This document shows positions 49,245 to 57,788 of a DNA stretch of 64,000 nucleotides, one piece after another. Numbering within the stretch: position 1 is the first letter of the stretch; the number at the start of each line of letters is the position of its first letter. The notes beneath the pieces are model-generated. The model made no database searches. It had not been told where the DNA came from and saw nothing but the letters and a program-made list of their open reading frames with translations. The position numbers and the translations under genes are program-made. The stretch comes from an uncultured Tateyamaria sp. (GTDB lineage Bacteria; Pseudomonadota; Alphaproteobacteria; Rhodobacterales; Rhodobacteraceae): contig NZ_CANKXW010000011.1 of NCBI RefSeq assembly GCF_947487805.1, forward strand, positions 1 to 64,000, given 5' to 3'.

Positions 49245-49667
49245 ATGGGTGCTCAGAACGGAAAAGACCTGCTGATCAAGGTCGACATGACCTCGGACGG
49301 CCAGTTCGAGACGATTGCGGGCCTGCGGGCCACGCGTGTGAGCTTTAACGCCGAGGCGGTGGATGTCACCAGCCTGGAGAGCCAGGGCGGGTGGCGTGAG
49401 CTGCTCGCGGGTGCGGGCGTGCGGTCGGCCAATATTTCGGGCTCGGGCGTGTTCAAGGACGAGGGCACGGATGAACGTGCGCGCCAGATCTTCTTTGACG
49501 GCGAAACGCCGGCCTTTCAGGTGATCGTGCCCGAGTTCGGCATCGTCGAGGGGCCGTTTCAGGTGACCGCGCTGGAATACAGCGGCAGCCACAACGGTGA
49601 GGCGACCTATGAGCTGTCGCTGGCATCGGCGGGTGCGCTGACGTTTACGGCGCTTGCCGGGGCATGA
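49245..49667 (+). CDS. orfg9: GTA tail tube protein, TP901-1 family (g9)
   Basis: A 140-residue major tail protein: GKDLLIKVDMTSDGQFETIAG, VDVTSLESQGGWRELLAGAG and GVFKDEGTDERARQIFFDGE fit the TP901-1 tube family. It polymerises into the short non-contractile tail. GGAGAA precedes the ATG. Overlaps g10 by 4 bases. Confidence 0.9.
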   Translation: MGAQNGKDLLIKVDMTSDGQFETIAGLRATRVSFNAEAVDVTSLESQGGWRELLAGAGVRSANISGSGVFKDEGTDERARQIFFDGETPAFQVIVPEFGIVEGPFQVTALEYSGSHNGEATYELSLASAGALTFTALAGA

Positions 49668-49981
49668 CCAATCCTTGGAGGGGAGAGGTGACGCTGGTCA
49701 TCGACGGGCAGCCGTGTGTCATGCGGCTGACCCTTGGGGCGCTGGCGGGGCTGGAGGCCACGTTGGCGGAGCCGTCGTTGGTGGCGTTGGTGGAGCGGTT
49801 CGAGCAGGGCCGTTTTTCCAGCGCGGATGTGCTGGCGCTGCTCAAGGCGGGGCTGCGGGGCGGTCAGTGCCCAGTAGCGCCTGACGCGTTGGATCATGCC
49901 GAGATCGAGGGCGGGCCCATGGGTGCCGCCCGTGCGGCGGCCGAGCTGATCGCGCGCGCCTTTGTGGTGCCGGGCGCATGA
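49664..49981 (+). CDS. orfg10: GTA tail assembly chaperone (g10)
   Basis: A 105-residue GTA-specific protein (MRLTLGALAGLEATLAEPSLVALVERFEQGRFSS split region) matching R. capsulatus g10 by place and pattern. In phages this position encodes a tail assembly chaperone that coats the tape measure. Overlaps both neighbours by 4 bases. Confidence 0.82.
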   Translation: MTNPWRGEVTLVIDGQPCVMRLTLGALAGLEATLAEPSLVALVERFEQGRFSSADVLALLKAGLRGGQCPVAPDALDHAEIEGGPMGAARAAAELIARAFVVPGA

Positions 49982-50196
49982 GCCAGGGCCTGGACTGGCC
50001 CGCATTGATGCGGGCCGGCATGCAGGGATTGCGCCTGACGCCGGAGGCGTTCTGGGCGCTGACCCCTGCGGAGTTGCAAGTGATGTTGGGTGATCCGGGC
50101 CGCACGGCCCCGTTGCTGAGCGACGGTCTGGACGCGTTGATGGCCGCCTGGCCCGACGCGGCACCCGACACGACATCGAATGGGAGCGCCACATGA
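49978..50196 (+). CDS. orfg10.1: GTA small tail assembly protein (g10.1)
   Basis: A 72-residue protein, DWPALMRAGMQGLRLTPEAFW followed by LTPAELQVMLGD, typical of the small phage tail chaperone found between g10 and the tape measure. Overlaps g10 and g11 by 4 bases each. Confidence 0.82.
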   Translation: MSQGLDWPALMRAGMQGLRLTPEAFWALTPAELQVMLGDPGRTAPLLSDGLDALMAAWPDAAPDTTSNGSAT

Positions 50197-50855
50197 GCGA
50201 CTACAGAGACGAGATCGAAGGCCTGGATGAACATACGGACGGTCTGCGTCAGACGCTGGATGCGACATCCGTGATGGTGACCAGTTTCGACAGCGAATTG
50301 CGCCGGATGCGCGAGAGCCTCGCGGCGACGGGCAAGGACGTGGCCACCCTGGAAAAAGGGCTGTCGCGCGGGTTGCGCAAGGCGTTTGACGGGTTGGTTT
50401 TTGATGGGCTGAGCCTGTCGGATGCGCTGAACACCGTGGCCAATTCGATGATCAACGCCACCTACAATGCCGCAATAAAGCCGGTAACCGACCATGTGGG
50501 CGGGTTGCTGGCCAGTGGTGTAGGCGGGCTGGTGCAGGGGGTGCTGCCCTTTGCCGATGGCGCGCCGTTCAGCCAGGGCCGGGTGATGCCCTTTGCCAGT
50601 GGCGGCATCGTGAGCCAGGCGACGCCCTTTGGCATGCGGGGCGGCATGGGCGTGATGGGTGAGGCGGGGCCAGAGGCGATCATGCCGCTGGCGCGCGGGC
50701 CTGACGGCAAGTTGGGTGTGCGTGGCGGCGGCGGGTCATCGCCCACGGTCGTGATGAACATCACCACGCCGGACGTGCAGGGATTTGCCCGCTCGCAAAA
50801 CCAGATTGCCGCGCAGATGAACCGCGCCTTGGGGCGTGCCAATCGCAATCGTTAA
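50193..50855 (+). CDS. orfg11: GTA tape measure protein (g11)
   Basis: A 220-residue, short tape measure, consistent with the very short GTA tail. The N-terminal half is coiled (LDEHTDGLRQTLDATSVMV, FDSELRRMRESLAATGKDV); the C-terminal half is Gly-rich with phage tape-measure motifs FADGAPFSQGRVMPFASGG and MGEAGPEAIMPLARGPDG. Overlaps g10.1 by 4 bases. Confidence 0.88.
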   Translation: MSDYRDEIEGLDEHTDGLRQTLDATSVMVTSFDSELRRMRESLAATGKDVATLEKGLSRGLRKAFDGLVFDGLSLSDALNTVANSMINATYNAAIKPVTDHVGGLLASGVGGLVQGVLPFADGAPFSQGRVMPFASGGIVSQATPFGMRGGMGVMGEAGPEAIMPLARGPDGKLGVRGGGGSSPTVVMNITTPDVQGFARSQNQIAAQMNRALGRANRNR

Positions 50856-50876
50856 GACTTTAGGGGAGCTAAAGAT

Positions 50877-51509
50877 ATGCAATTTCATGAGGTCCGCTTT
50901 CCTGCGTCCTTGAGCTTTGGCTCGGTCGGGGGACCGGAGCGTCGCACCGAGGTTGTGACGCTTGCCAACGGGTTCGAGGAGCGCAACACGCCCTGGGCGA
51001 ATTCGCGCCGCCGCTATGATGCCGGTCTGGGGCTGCGGTCGCTGGACGATATCGAAACGCTGATCGCGTTTTTCGAGGCGCGCATGGGGCAGATGTACGG
51101 GTTTCGCTGGAAAGACTGGTCGGATTTCAAATCCTCTGCCGCCAGCGCGGAGCCGGTGTTCAGCGACCAGACGATTGCCCGCGGTGATGCGGTGCAGGCG
51201 GCGTTCCCCTTGGTCAAGGTCTATCGCTCGGGCGAGAACAGCTATGCCCGGCCCATCACCAAACCGGTGCTGGGGTCGGTGCGTGTGGGGCTGGGCCGCG
51301 ACGAGATGAAGGAGGGCGTCGATTACGAGATCGACGTGAACACCGGACTTGTCACGTTCCAGCACCCGCCCGAAGAGGATGTGGAGATCACCGCCGGGTT
51401 CGAATTCGACGTGCCGGTCCGCTTTGACACGGACCAGATCCAGACATCGGTGTCCAGTTTTCAGGCGGGCAGCGTGCCCAATGTGCCGATCATCGAGGTG
51501 CGGGTCTGA
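50877..51509 (+). CDS. orfg12: GTA distal tail protein, DUF2460 (g12)
   Basis: A 210-residue DUF2460 protein: FHEVRFPASLSFGSVGGPER, WANSRRRYDAGLGLRSLDDI, MYGFRWKDWSDFKS and VDYEIDVNTGLVTFQHPP. It forms the distal tail ring that starts the baseplate. GGGGAG precedes the ATG. Its stop and the g13 ATG share a base (TGATG). Confidence 0.92.
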   Translation: MQFHEVRFPASLSFGSVGGPERRTEVVTLANGFEERNTPWANSRRRYDAGLGLRSLDDIETLIAFFEARMGQMYGFRWKDWSDFKSSAASAEPVFSDQTIARGDAVQAAFPLVKVYRSGENSYARPITKPVLGSVRVGLGRDEMKEGVDYEIDVNTGLVTFQHPPEEDVEITAGFEFDVPVRFDTDQIQTSVSSFQAGSVPNVPIIEVRV

Positions 51510-52396
51510 TGAGTGGGCAGAGTGATGCGTTTCTGGCGCATACGGCGACGGGTTTGACGACCCTGTGCCGGGCTTGGGCGATTGTCCGGGTGGATGGAAC
51601 GACCTTTGGGTTTACCGATCACGACCGGGCGTTGAGCTTTGACGGGATCACGTTCAGCGCGGAGACAGGCCTGTCTGCCTCGGCGCTGGCGCAAAGCACG
51701 GGGCTGAGCGTTGACAACACCGAGGCGCTGGGCGCGTTGAGCGACGCGGCCATTCGCGAGGACGAGATCGAGGCGGGCCGTTTCGACGGGGCCGAGGTGC
51801 GCGCGTGGCTGGTGAACTGGGCGGATCCGGATGTCCGCTGGTTGCAGTTTCGTGGAACGATCGGCGAATTGCGCCGTGCGGGCGGAGCGTTTCACGCCGA
51901 GCTGCGCGGGTTGACAGAGGCGCTGAACCGACCGCTGGGACGGATCTATCAGAAGCCGTGCACCGCCGTTCTGGGTGATGGCAATTGCCGGTTTGATCTG
52001 ACGCAGCCCGGGTACCGTTTCGAAGGTCCCGCAGACCGGATCACGGATGGTCGCGTGTTTGAGTGGGACGATCTGGCGGGGTTTGAACCCGCATGGTTCC
52101 AGCGCGGGCGGCTGGATGTGATGGACGGTGCGGCGGCGGGCCTTTGGGGCATGATCAAGCATGATGTGTTTGACGGCACGGTCCGCCGGATCGAGCTGTG
52201 GGAGCCGGTGCGCGGGCCGGTTGGGCTGTCCGACAGTCTGCGCCTGACCACCGGGTGCGACAAGCGGTTCGAGACCTGCCGTCTGAAGTTCAACAACCTT
52301 GTCAATTTCCAGGGCTTTCCTGATCTGCCCAGTGACGATTGGGTCATGGCCTATCCCAAGAGCAGTGGGCCGAATTCCGGGGGGAGCTTGCGATGA
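51509..52396 (+). CDS. orfg13: GTA baseplate hub protein, DUF2163 / BR0599 family (g13)
   Basis: A 295-residue hub protein. FGFTDHDRALSFDGITFSAE opens the DUF2163 fold. Four cysteines are conserved: one pair in KPCTAVLGDGNCRF and one in TTGCDKRFETCRLKF; the related RcGTA hub protein is reported to bind an iron-sulfur cluster, and this spacing agrees. Overlaps g14 by 4 bases (ATGA). Confidence 0.9.
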   Translation: MSGQSDAFLAHTATGLTTLCRAWAIVRVDGTTFGFTDHDRALSFDGITFSAETGLSASALAQSTGLSVDNTEALGALSDAAIREDEIEAGRFDGAEVRAWLVNWADPDVRWLQFRGTIGELRRAGGAFHAELRGLTEALNRPLGRIYQKPCTAVLGDGNCRFDLTQPGYRFEGPADRITDGRVFEWDDLAGFEPAWFQRGRLDVMDGAAAGLWGMIKHDVFDGTVRRIELWEPVRGPVGLSDSLRLTTGCDKRFETCRLKFNNLVNFQGFPDLPSDDWVMAYPKSSGPNSGGSLR

Positions 52397-52836
52397 CTGG
52401 ATCACGGATCACTACAGTGGCGCGGGACTGGATCGGCACGCCATATGTGCACCAGATGGCCGCGAAACAGGCGGGCTGCGATTGCCTTGGCCTTGTGCGC
52501 GGTGTGTGGCGCGATGTGGTCGGCGCAGAGCCCGAACGCCCGCCCGCCTACACCATGGACTGGTCCGAGCCGCAGGGCGAAGAGCGGTTGTGGGAGGCGG
52601 CGATGCGCCATTTGCGCGCCAAACCGCTGGAAGCGGCGGCGCCGGGCGATGTCATCCTGTTCCGCATGCGCGCCACGTCCGTGGCCAAGCATCTGGGCAT
52701 CCAGAGTGCCGTAGGCGACCGCCCGACATTCATTCACGCGTATAGCGGCCACGGTGTCGTTGAAAGCCCGCTGAGTGCGCCATGGGCGCGCCGGGTGGTT
52801 GCGCGTTTTGCATTTCCGTTTGAGGAGGCCAGCTGA
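52393..52836 (+). CDS. orfg14: GTA NlpC/P60 cell-wall peptidase (g14)
   Basis: A 147-residue NlpC/P60 peptidase. Catalytic Cys31 lies in AGCDCLGLVRGVW, the motif PGDVILFRM follows, and the catalytic His is in AKHLGIQ. In RcGTA it helps the particle cross peptidoglycan during DNA delivery. The ATG at 52393 overlaps the g13 stop; the open frame upstream is spurious. Shares a base with g15 (TGATG). Confidence 0.92.
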   Translation: MTGSRITTVARDWIGTPYVHQMAAKQAGCDCLGLVRGVWRDVVGAEPERPPAYTMDWSEPQGEERLWEAAMRHLRAKPLEAAAPGDVILFRMRATSVAKHLGIQSAVGDRPTFIHAYSGHGVVESPLSAPWARRVVARFAFPFEEAS

Positions 52837-55800
52837 TGGCGACTGTTGTTCTTTCGGCCGCGGGTGCCGCCGTTGGCGGGTCTTTGGGCGGCACCTTTGC
52901 GGGCCTTTCTTCGGTGGCCATCGGGCGCGCGGTCGGGGCGACATTGGGCCGTGTCATCGACCAGCGCGTCATGGGCCAAGGATCGGACGTTGTCGAACAT
53001 GGCAAGGTGGATCGGTTCCGGCTGACCAATTCGGGTGAGGGGGCAGCTATTTCGCAGCTCTATGGTCGGATGCGGATGGGCGGTCAGGTGATCTGGGCGT
53101 CCGATTTCATCGAGACAGTCAATGTGACGCCGGGTGCCGGCAAGGGGGCGGGGCCATCGACGCCAGACACGCGCGAATACAGCTATTCCGTGAACATTGC
53201 ATTGGCGATTTGTGAGGGCGAGATTACGCGCGTGGGCCGTGTTTGGGCCGACGGGGACGAAGTGTCGCCGAATGATCTGAACATGCGCGTCTATAACGGT
53301 GCTGCGGATCAGTTGCCTGATCCCTTGATGGAGGCGATCGAAGGGCAGGGCCGTGTGCCCGCGTATCGCGGCACGGCGTATGTGGTCATCGAAAACCTGG
53401 CGCTGAGCGCATTCGGCAATCGTGTGCCGCAGTTTTCGTTTGAAGTGGTGCGCCCGGAGCAGCCGGGGCAGGAGGGCGCCGAAGACGAGATGACGCGCGC
53501 GATCCGTGGCGTCGCGTTGATGCCGGGCACGGGTGAGTACGCGCTGGCGACGACTGCGGTGAACTATGTCGACGGCAATCTGGGCCGTTGGAGTGCGAAC
53601 GTGAACACGCCTGCGGGACGTTCGGATTTTTCGGAGTCGCTGGATGCGATGAACGATGAGTTGCCCAACTGCGATGCCACGTCCCTGATTGTGTCATGGT
53701 TTGGCAACGACCTGCGCTGCGGTCAATGCGAGCTGAAGCCCAAGGTCGAGCGCAAGGACATCGATGGTGAGAATATGCCGTGGGGGGTGTCCCACACCGC
53801 GCGGGTCTGGGTCGAGGAAATTCCGCGCGTGGATGGCCGACCGATCTATGGTGGCACACCCGCCGATACCGCTGTGGTCGAAGCGATCCGTGCGCTGAAC
53901 GAGGATGGCAAAAAGGTGATGTTCTATCCCTTTATCCTGATGGACCAGCTGGAAGGCAACACGCTGTCTGATCCATACAATCCCGATGGAACACAGCCGC
54001 ACCTGCCGTGGCGCGGACGTATTACTTTGTCGCGGGCGCCAGGAGTCGAGGGATCGCCGGAAGGCACGGCTGCAGCCGACGCTGAAGTCGATGCGTTCTT
54101 TGGGACGATCAAGGCAGAGCATTTCGGCACGGGTGAGGTCTTTACCTATAGCGGTCCGCCGAACGAATGGTCGCTTTCACGCTTTATCGTCCACTACGCT
54201 GCCATTTGCGCTTATTCTGGCGGGGTGGATTCATTCTGCATTGGCTCGGAATTGCGTGGATTGACTCAAATTCGCGGGGCCGGAAACGCATTTGTCGTGG
54301 TCGAAAAGCTGCGCGCGCTCGCGGCCGAAGTGCGCAAGCTGTTGGGTCCGGATACGAAGATCAGCTATGCGGCGGATTGGACGGAATATTTTGGCTATCA
54401 ACCGCAGGATGGAACGGGAGACCGGTATTTCCATCTTGATCCGCTTTGGTCGGACCCGAACATCGATTTTATCGGCATCGACAACTATATGCCGTTGTCG
54501 GATTGGCGAGAGGGCAACGATCACACTGACGCGCAAAGCTGGGACAGTATTTTCGACCTCGACTATCTGAAGTCGAACATTGCGGGTGGAGAGGGGTATG
54601 ACTGGTTCTACCACTCGGACGAGGCGGACGCGGCACAGATCCGCACACCGATCACGGACGGCGAACACAATGAGCCGTGGGTTTGGCGGTACAAGGACAT
54701 CCGGAACTGGTGGTCCAACCCGCATCACGAACGCGTCGGCGGCGTGCGCGCAGAAACCCCCACCGATTGGGCGCCGGGTTCGAAACCTATCTGGTTTACG
54801 GAACTGGGATGTGCCGCCGTTGACAAGGGCACCAATCAACCCAACAAGTTCCTGGATCCCAAGTCATCGGAAAGCAGCCTGCCCAAATATTCAAACGGGG
54901 CGCGGGACGATTTCATCCAGAAACAGTATCTGCGGGCGATGCACAGCTTTTGGCGGGACAGCGACAACAATCCGACCTCCGAAATCTATGGAGCGCCGAT
55001 GATCGACATGTCCAAGGCGTTTGTCTGGGCTTGGGACACGCGGCCTTATCCGTTCTTCCCCAATTCGGTCAGCACGTGGACGGATGGCGTGAATTACCCA
55101 CGCGGCCACTGGATCAATGGGCGGACGTCGACCCGATCACTGGCGTCTGTCGTTGGAGAAATCTGTGACAGAGCCGGGTTGAGGGATTACGACACGTCGC
55201 GGTTGATCGGAACGGTGCGGGGATATGTCATTGACGATGTATCTGATGCACGGAGCGCATTGCAGCCGTTGATGTTGCGCTATGCGTTTGACGCGGTCGA
55301 GAGGGACGGGGTTTTGCGGTTCGTGATGCGTACCGGTGAACGGCCTGCTGTTCTGGCTCCGGAGACGCTTGCGCTGAGCGATGATCTGAATGGCAGCCTG
55401 GAGCAGTCGCGCGAATCCGACGCGGATCTGTCTGGGCGGGTGCGTTTGCGGTTTGTGCAGACAGATGGAAATTTCGATGTCCTGTCCGAAGAAGCGGTAT
55501 TGGCCGAGGATGCGACACATGCGGTGTCTACTACTGATCTGGCGCTTGCGATGACGCGCCCTGAGGGCCGACAGGTGACCGAACGTTGGCTGACAGAGGC
55601 GCGTGTCGCAAGAGAGACGGTGCGCATTGCGCTGCCACCTTCGAAGATTGGAGTAGGGGCGGGAGATGTCGTCGAAATCGCAGCGGACCAGTCTGAAGGC
55701 ACTTCGCGCTATCGCGTCGACCGGGTGGAGCATGGCCAAATGCAATTGCTGGAGGCGGTCCGGATTGAACCGGAAGTTTATACACCGTCCGATCTCGCCG

Positions 55801-56771
55801 ATGAGCTCGCCTCGGTTCGGGAATTCGTTCCGCCCGTGCCTTTGACTTCCGTGTTCCTTGACCTGCCGTTGTTGACCGGTGCCGAGATCGAACACGCGCC
55901 TTACATTGCCGCCACCGGTACGCCGTGGCCGGGAAGTGTCGCTCTCTATCAGTCGTCCACGGATGCAAACTTCTTCCTGAATACTTTGATTGCAGCGCGG
56001 TCCTCAATCGGGTTCACGAAAACTGCGTTGGCACCTGCCGGGAGCGGACGGATTGATCTTGGTGCACCTTTGGAAATCTCGCTGAACCATGGGGTGCTAT
56101 CGTCGATTTCTGATGCGGCGCTGCTGGCAGGTGGAAATTTGATCGCCATTGGTGATGGTTCGTCGGACAAATGGGAGCTGATGCAGTTCCGCGATGCAGA
56201 ACTGATCGGACCGGGCCAGTATTTGTTGACGCACCGACTGCGTAGTCAGCTCGGGTCGGATGCCGTGTCTGACGGATCATGGCCGGCTGGATCTTGGGTC
56301 GTGTTGCTGAACGGTATTCCTCAGCAAATCGAGCTGTCGCCCAATCTGAGGCGGATATCCCAGACCTTCCGGATCGGGCCTGCGCGCCGTGGACTTGACG
56401 ATCCTTCCTATCAGGAAATCGAACGCGCCTTTGACGGCAATGGGCTGCGACCCTACAAACCCGTGCACCTCAAGGCTGAGCGCAACGGTTTGGACCTGGA
56501 TGTATCGTGGATCCGACGGACGCGGATTGATGGAGACAATTGGGAGCTGTCCGATGTCCCGTTGGGTGAAGAGACTGAATCCTACACTGTCAGGTTGATG
56601 CGCGATGGTGCTGTCGTACGCGAACACGTGGTGACAACGCCTGAATGGATATACACGTCGGCGATGCAATTGGCTGACGGAATCCTGGGTACCCTGTTTT
56701 CAGTTGAGGTTGCACAGAACTCCGCCAGATATGGTGTGGGTCCGTTTGCGACGCTGGCCCTCGTCGCGTAG
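52836..56771 (+). CDS. orfg15: GTA megatron / host-specificity baseplate protein (g15)
   Basis: A 1,311-residue multidomain baseplate protein. Hydrophobic Gly-rich N-terminus (GAAVGGSLGGTFAGLSS), phage tail-3-like domain (IYGRMRMGGQVIWASDFIE-type segment reading LYGRMRMGGQVIW), a TIM-barrel glycoside-hydrolase-like domain at roughly 390-760 with Glu472 in CIGSELRGLT and Glu656 in IWFTELGCA, then beta-rich C-terminal receptor-binding domains. Base composition falls along the gene: hand counts of single 60-base lines after 55.9 kb give about 53-60% GC against about 60-80% in g3. No frameshift is seen. Confidence 0.92.
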   Translation: MATVVLSAAGAAVGGSLGGTFAGLSSVAIGRAVGATLGRVIDQRVMGQGSDVVEHGKVDRFRLTNSGEGAAISQLYGRMRMGGQVIWASDFIETVNVTPGAGKGAGPSTPDTREYSYSVNIALAICEGEITRVGRVWADGDEVSPNDLNMRVYNGAADQLPDPLMEAIEGQGRVPAYRGTAYVVIENLALSAFGNRVPQFSFEVVRPEQPGQEGAEDEMTRAIRGVALMPGTGEYALATTAVNYVDGNLGRWSANVNTPAGRSDFSESLDAMNDELPNCDATSLIVSWFGNDLRCGQCELKPKVERKDIDGENMPWGVSHTARVWVEEIPRVDGRPIYGGTPADTAVVEAIRALNEDGKKVMFYPFILMDQLEGNTLSDPYNPDGTQPHLPWRGRITLSRAPGVEGSPEGTAAADAEVDAFFGTIKAEHFGTGEVFTYSGPPNEWSLSRFIVHYAAICAYSGGVDSFCIGSELRGLTQIRGAGNAFVVVEKLRALAAEVRKLLGPDTKISYAADWTEYFGYQPQDGTGDRYFHLDPLWSDPNIDFIGIDNYMPLSDWREGNDHTDAQSWDSIFDLDYLKSNIAGGEGYDWFYHSDEADAAQIRTPITDGEHNEPWVWRYKDIRNWWSNPHHERVGGVRAETPTDWAPGSKPIWFTELGCAAVDKGTNQPNKFLDPKSSESSLPKYSNGARDDFIQKQYLRAMHSFWRDSDNNPTSEIYGAPMIDMSKAFVWAWDTRPYPFFPNSVSTWTDGVNYPRGHWINGRTSTRSLASVVGEICDRAGLRDYDTSRLIGTVRGYVIDDVSDARSALQPLMLRYAFDAVERDGVLRFVMRTGERPAVLAPETLALSDDLNGSLEQSRESDADLSGRVRLRFVQTDGNFDVLSEEAVLAEDATHAVSTTDLALAMTRPEGRQVTERWLTEARVARETVRIALPPSKIGVGAGDVVEIAADQSEGTSRYRVDRVEHGQMQLLEAVRIEPEVYTPSDLADELASVREFVPPVPLTSVFLDLPLLTGAEIEHAPYIAATGTPWPGSVALYQSSTDANFFLNTLIAARSSIGFTKTALAPAGSGRIDLGAPLEISLNHGVLSSISDAALLAGGNLIAIGDGSSDKWELMQFRDAELIGPGQYLLTHRLRSQLGSDAVSDGSWPAGSWVVLLNGIPQQIELSPNLRRISQTFRIGPARRGLDDPSYQEIERAFDGNGLRPYKPVHLKAERNGLDLDVSWIRRTRIDGDNWELSDVPLGEETESYTVRLMRDGAVVREHVVTTPEWIYTSAMQLADGILGTLFSVEVAQNSARYGVGPFATLALVA

Positions 56772-56804
56772 AAAATTACGCGGCCTAAGTTTTTCTTTAG
56801 TTTC

Positions 56805-56818
56805 CTGATAATTATCAG
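56805..56818. promoter_or_regulatory. 14-base perfect palindrome between g15 and cysE
   Basis: CTGATAATTATCAG is a perfect, AT-rich palindrome in the 155-base gap, 109 bases before cysE. It has no T-run, so it is not an obvious terminator, and it may be an operator for cysE. Confidence 0.4.
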
Positions 56819-56926
56819 CTCTGCGCGGGGTCTTCCATTCATCGCGATGTCAGATCAACGCCATCACAGGTTTGCGTTTGGCGAGAAATGTCTATCTAGG
56901 CTATGGTGTGCCGGAGAGGATTTGCC

Positions 56927-57742
56927 ATGGCTGAGTTGAAAACGAATATCGCGAAGATTGATCCCGTTTGGGACCAGATCACGGAAGAAGCGCGGCAAGC
57001 GGTGACGGATGAGCCGCTGATCGGCGGGTTTGTACATGCCTGCATTTTGCACCACAAATCCATTGAAAAGGCTTTGTCATACAGGATCGCAGCCAAGCTC
57101 GCATCCAACGAAATGTCGATGGTGGTAGTGCGCGAGATTGTCGAAGAGGCGTATCAGTCTTCGCCTGAATTGGTAGCAGCCGCGCGCGCGGACCTTGTTG
57201 CTGTTTACGAGCGCGACCCGGCATGCCACCGGCTGGTTCAACCGATCCTCTACTTCAAGGGCTACCAAGCGGTTCAAGCTTACCGTGTTGGTCATTTCCT
57301 TTGGTCACAGGGAAATTTTGATCTGGCCTATTTCTTCCAGATGCGTGTGTCCGAGATTTTCGGGGTGGATATTCACCCGGCGGCCCGTATTGGCAAAGGG
57401 ATCATGATTGATCACGCCCATTCCATCGTCATTGGCGAAACGGCCGTGGTCGGGGACAATGTTTCCATGCTGCATTCCGTTACGCTTGGCGGTACGGGCA
57501 AGGAAGAAGAAGACCGGCATCCAAAGATCGGGAACGGCGTATTGATCGGAGCGGGTGCCAAGGTTTTGGGCAACATCCGAATTGGCAATTGCAGCCGGAT
57601 CGCGGCCGGGTCCGTTGTTCTCGAAGAAGTACCCGACTGCAAGACAGTAGCGGGTATTCCAGCGCGCATCGTTGGCGAGGCGGGGTGTGAACAGCCGTCG
57701 GTTTCAATGAACCATATGCTTGGTAAAGATCACGATAACTAA
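56927..57742 (+). CDS. cysE: Serine O-acetyltransferase
   Basis: A 271-residue enzyme acetylating serine with acetyl-CoA in the first step of cysteine synthesis. An N-terminal helical trimer domain precedes the left-handed beta-helix with hexapeptide repeats; IMIDHAHSIVIGETAVVGDNVSMLHSVTLGG-type core carries the catalytic His/Asp, and VLGNIRIGNCSRIAAGSVVLEEVP ends the helix. GGAGAGGA precedes the ATG at 56927. cysE next to the GTA g15 gene is the conserved arrangement in Rhodobacterales. Confidence 0.95.
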   Translation: MAELKTNIAKIDPVWDQITEEARQAVTDEPLIGGFVHACILHHKSIEKALSYRIAAKLASNEMSMVVVREIVEEAYQSSPELVAAARADLVAVYERDPACHRLVQPILYFKGYQAVQAYRVGHFLWSQGNFDLAYFFQMRVSEIFGVDIHPAARIGKGIMIDHAHSIVIGETAVVGDNVSMLHSVTLGGTGKEEEDRHPKIGNGVLIGAGAKVLGNIRIGNCSRIAAGSVVLEEVPDCKTVAGIPARIVGEAGCEQPSVSMNHMLGKDHDN

Positions 57743-57750
57743 ATGAGAAA

Positions 57751-57780
57751 GGGCCGGAGCATTGCTCCGGCCCTTTTTTT
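57751..57780 (+). terminator. Intrinsic terminator of cysE
   Basis: GGGCCGGAGC pairs with GCTCCGGCCC around a 3-base loop, followed by seven T. The minus strand has CCCTTTCTC after the stem, so it could also serve pdhC weakly. Confidence 0.93.
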
Positions 57781-57788
57781 GTTTCTGA

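Larger units (their letters stand above)
42581..56771 (+). mobile_element. Gene transfer agent (RcGTA-type) structural cluster
   Basis: A complete set in the Rhodobacter capsulatus order: g1 small terminase, g2 large terminase, g3 portal, g3.5, g4 protease, g5 capsid, g6-g8 connector and tail-end proteins, g9 tail tube, g10/g10.1 chaperones, g11 tape measure, g12-g15 baseplate. All genes appear intact. There is no integrase, replication, repressor or lysis gene, and cysE follows as in other Rhodobacterales, so this is a domesticated GTA rather than a prophage. Known GTA particles package random host DNA of a few kilobases. Confidence 0.93.

Noticed and set aside
42581-56771. Active prophage
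   Set aside because: No integrase, replication, repressor, holin or endolysin gene and no attachment repeats are seen; gene content and order are those of a GTA, flanked by mltG and cysE.
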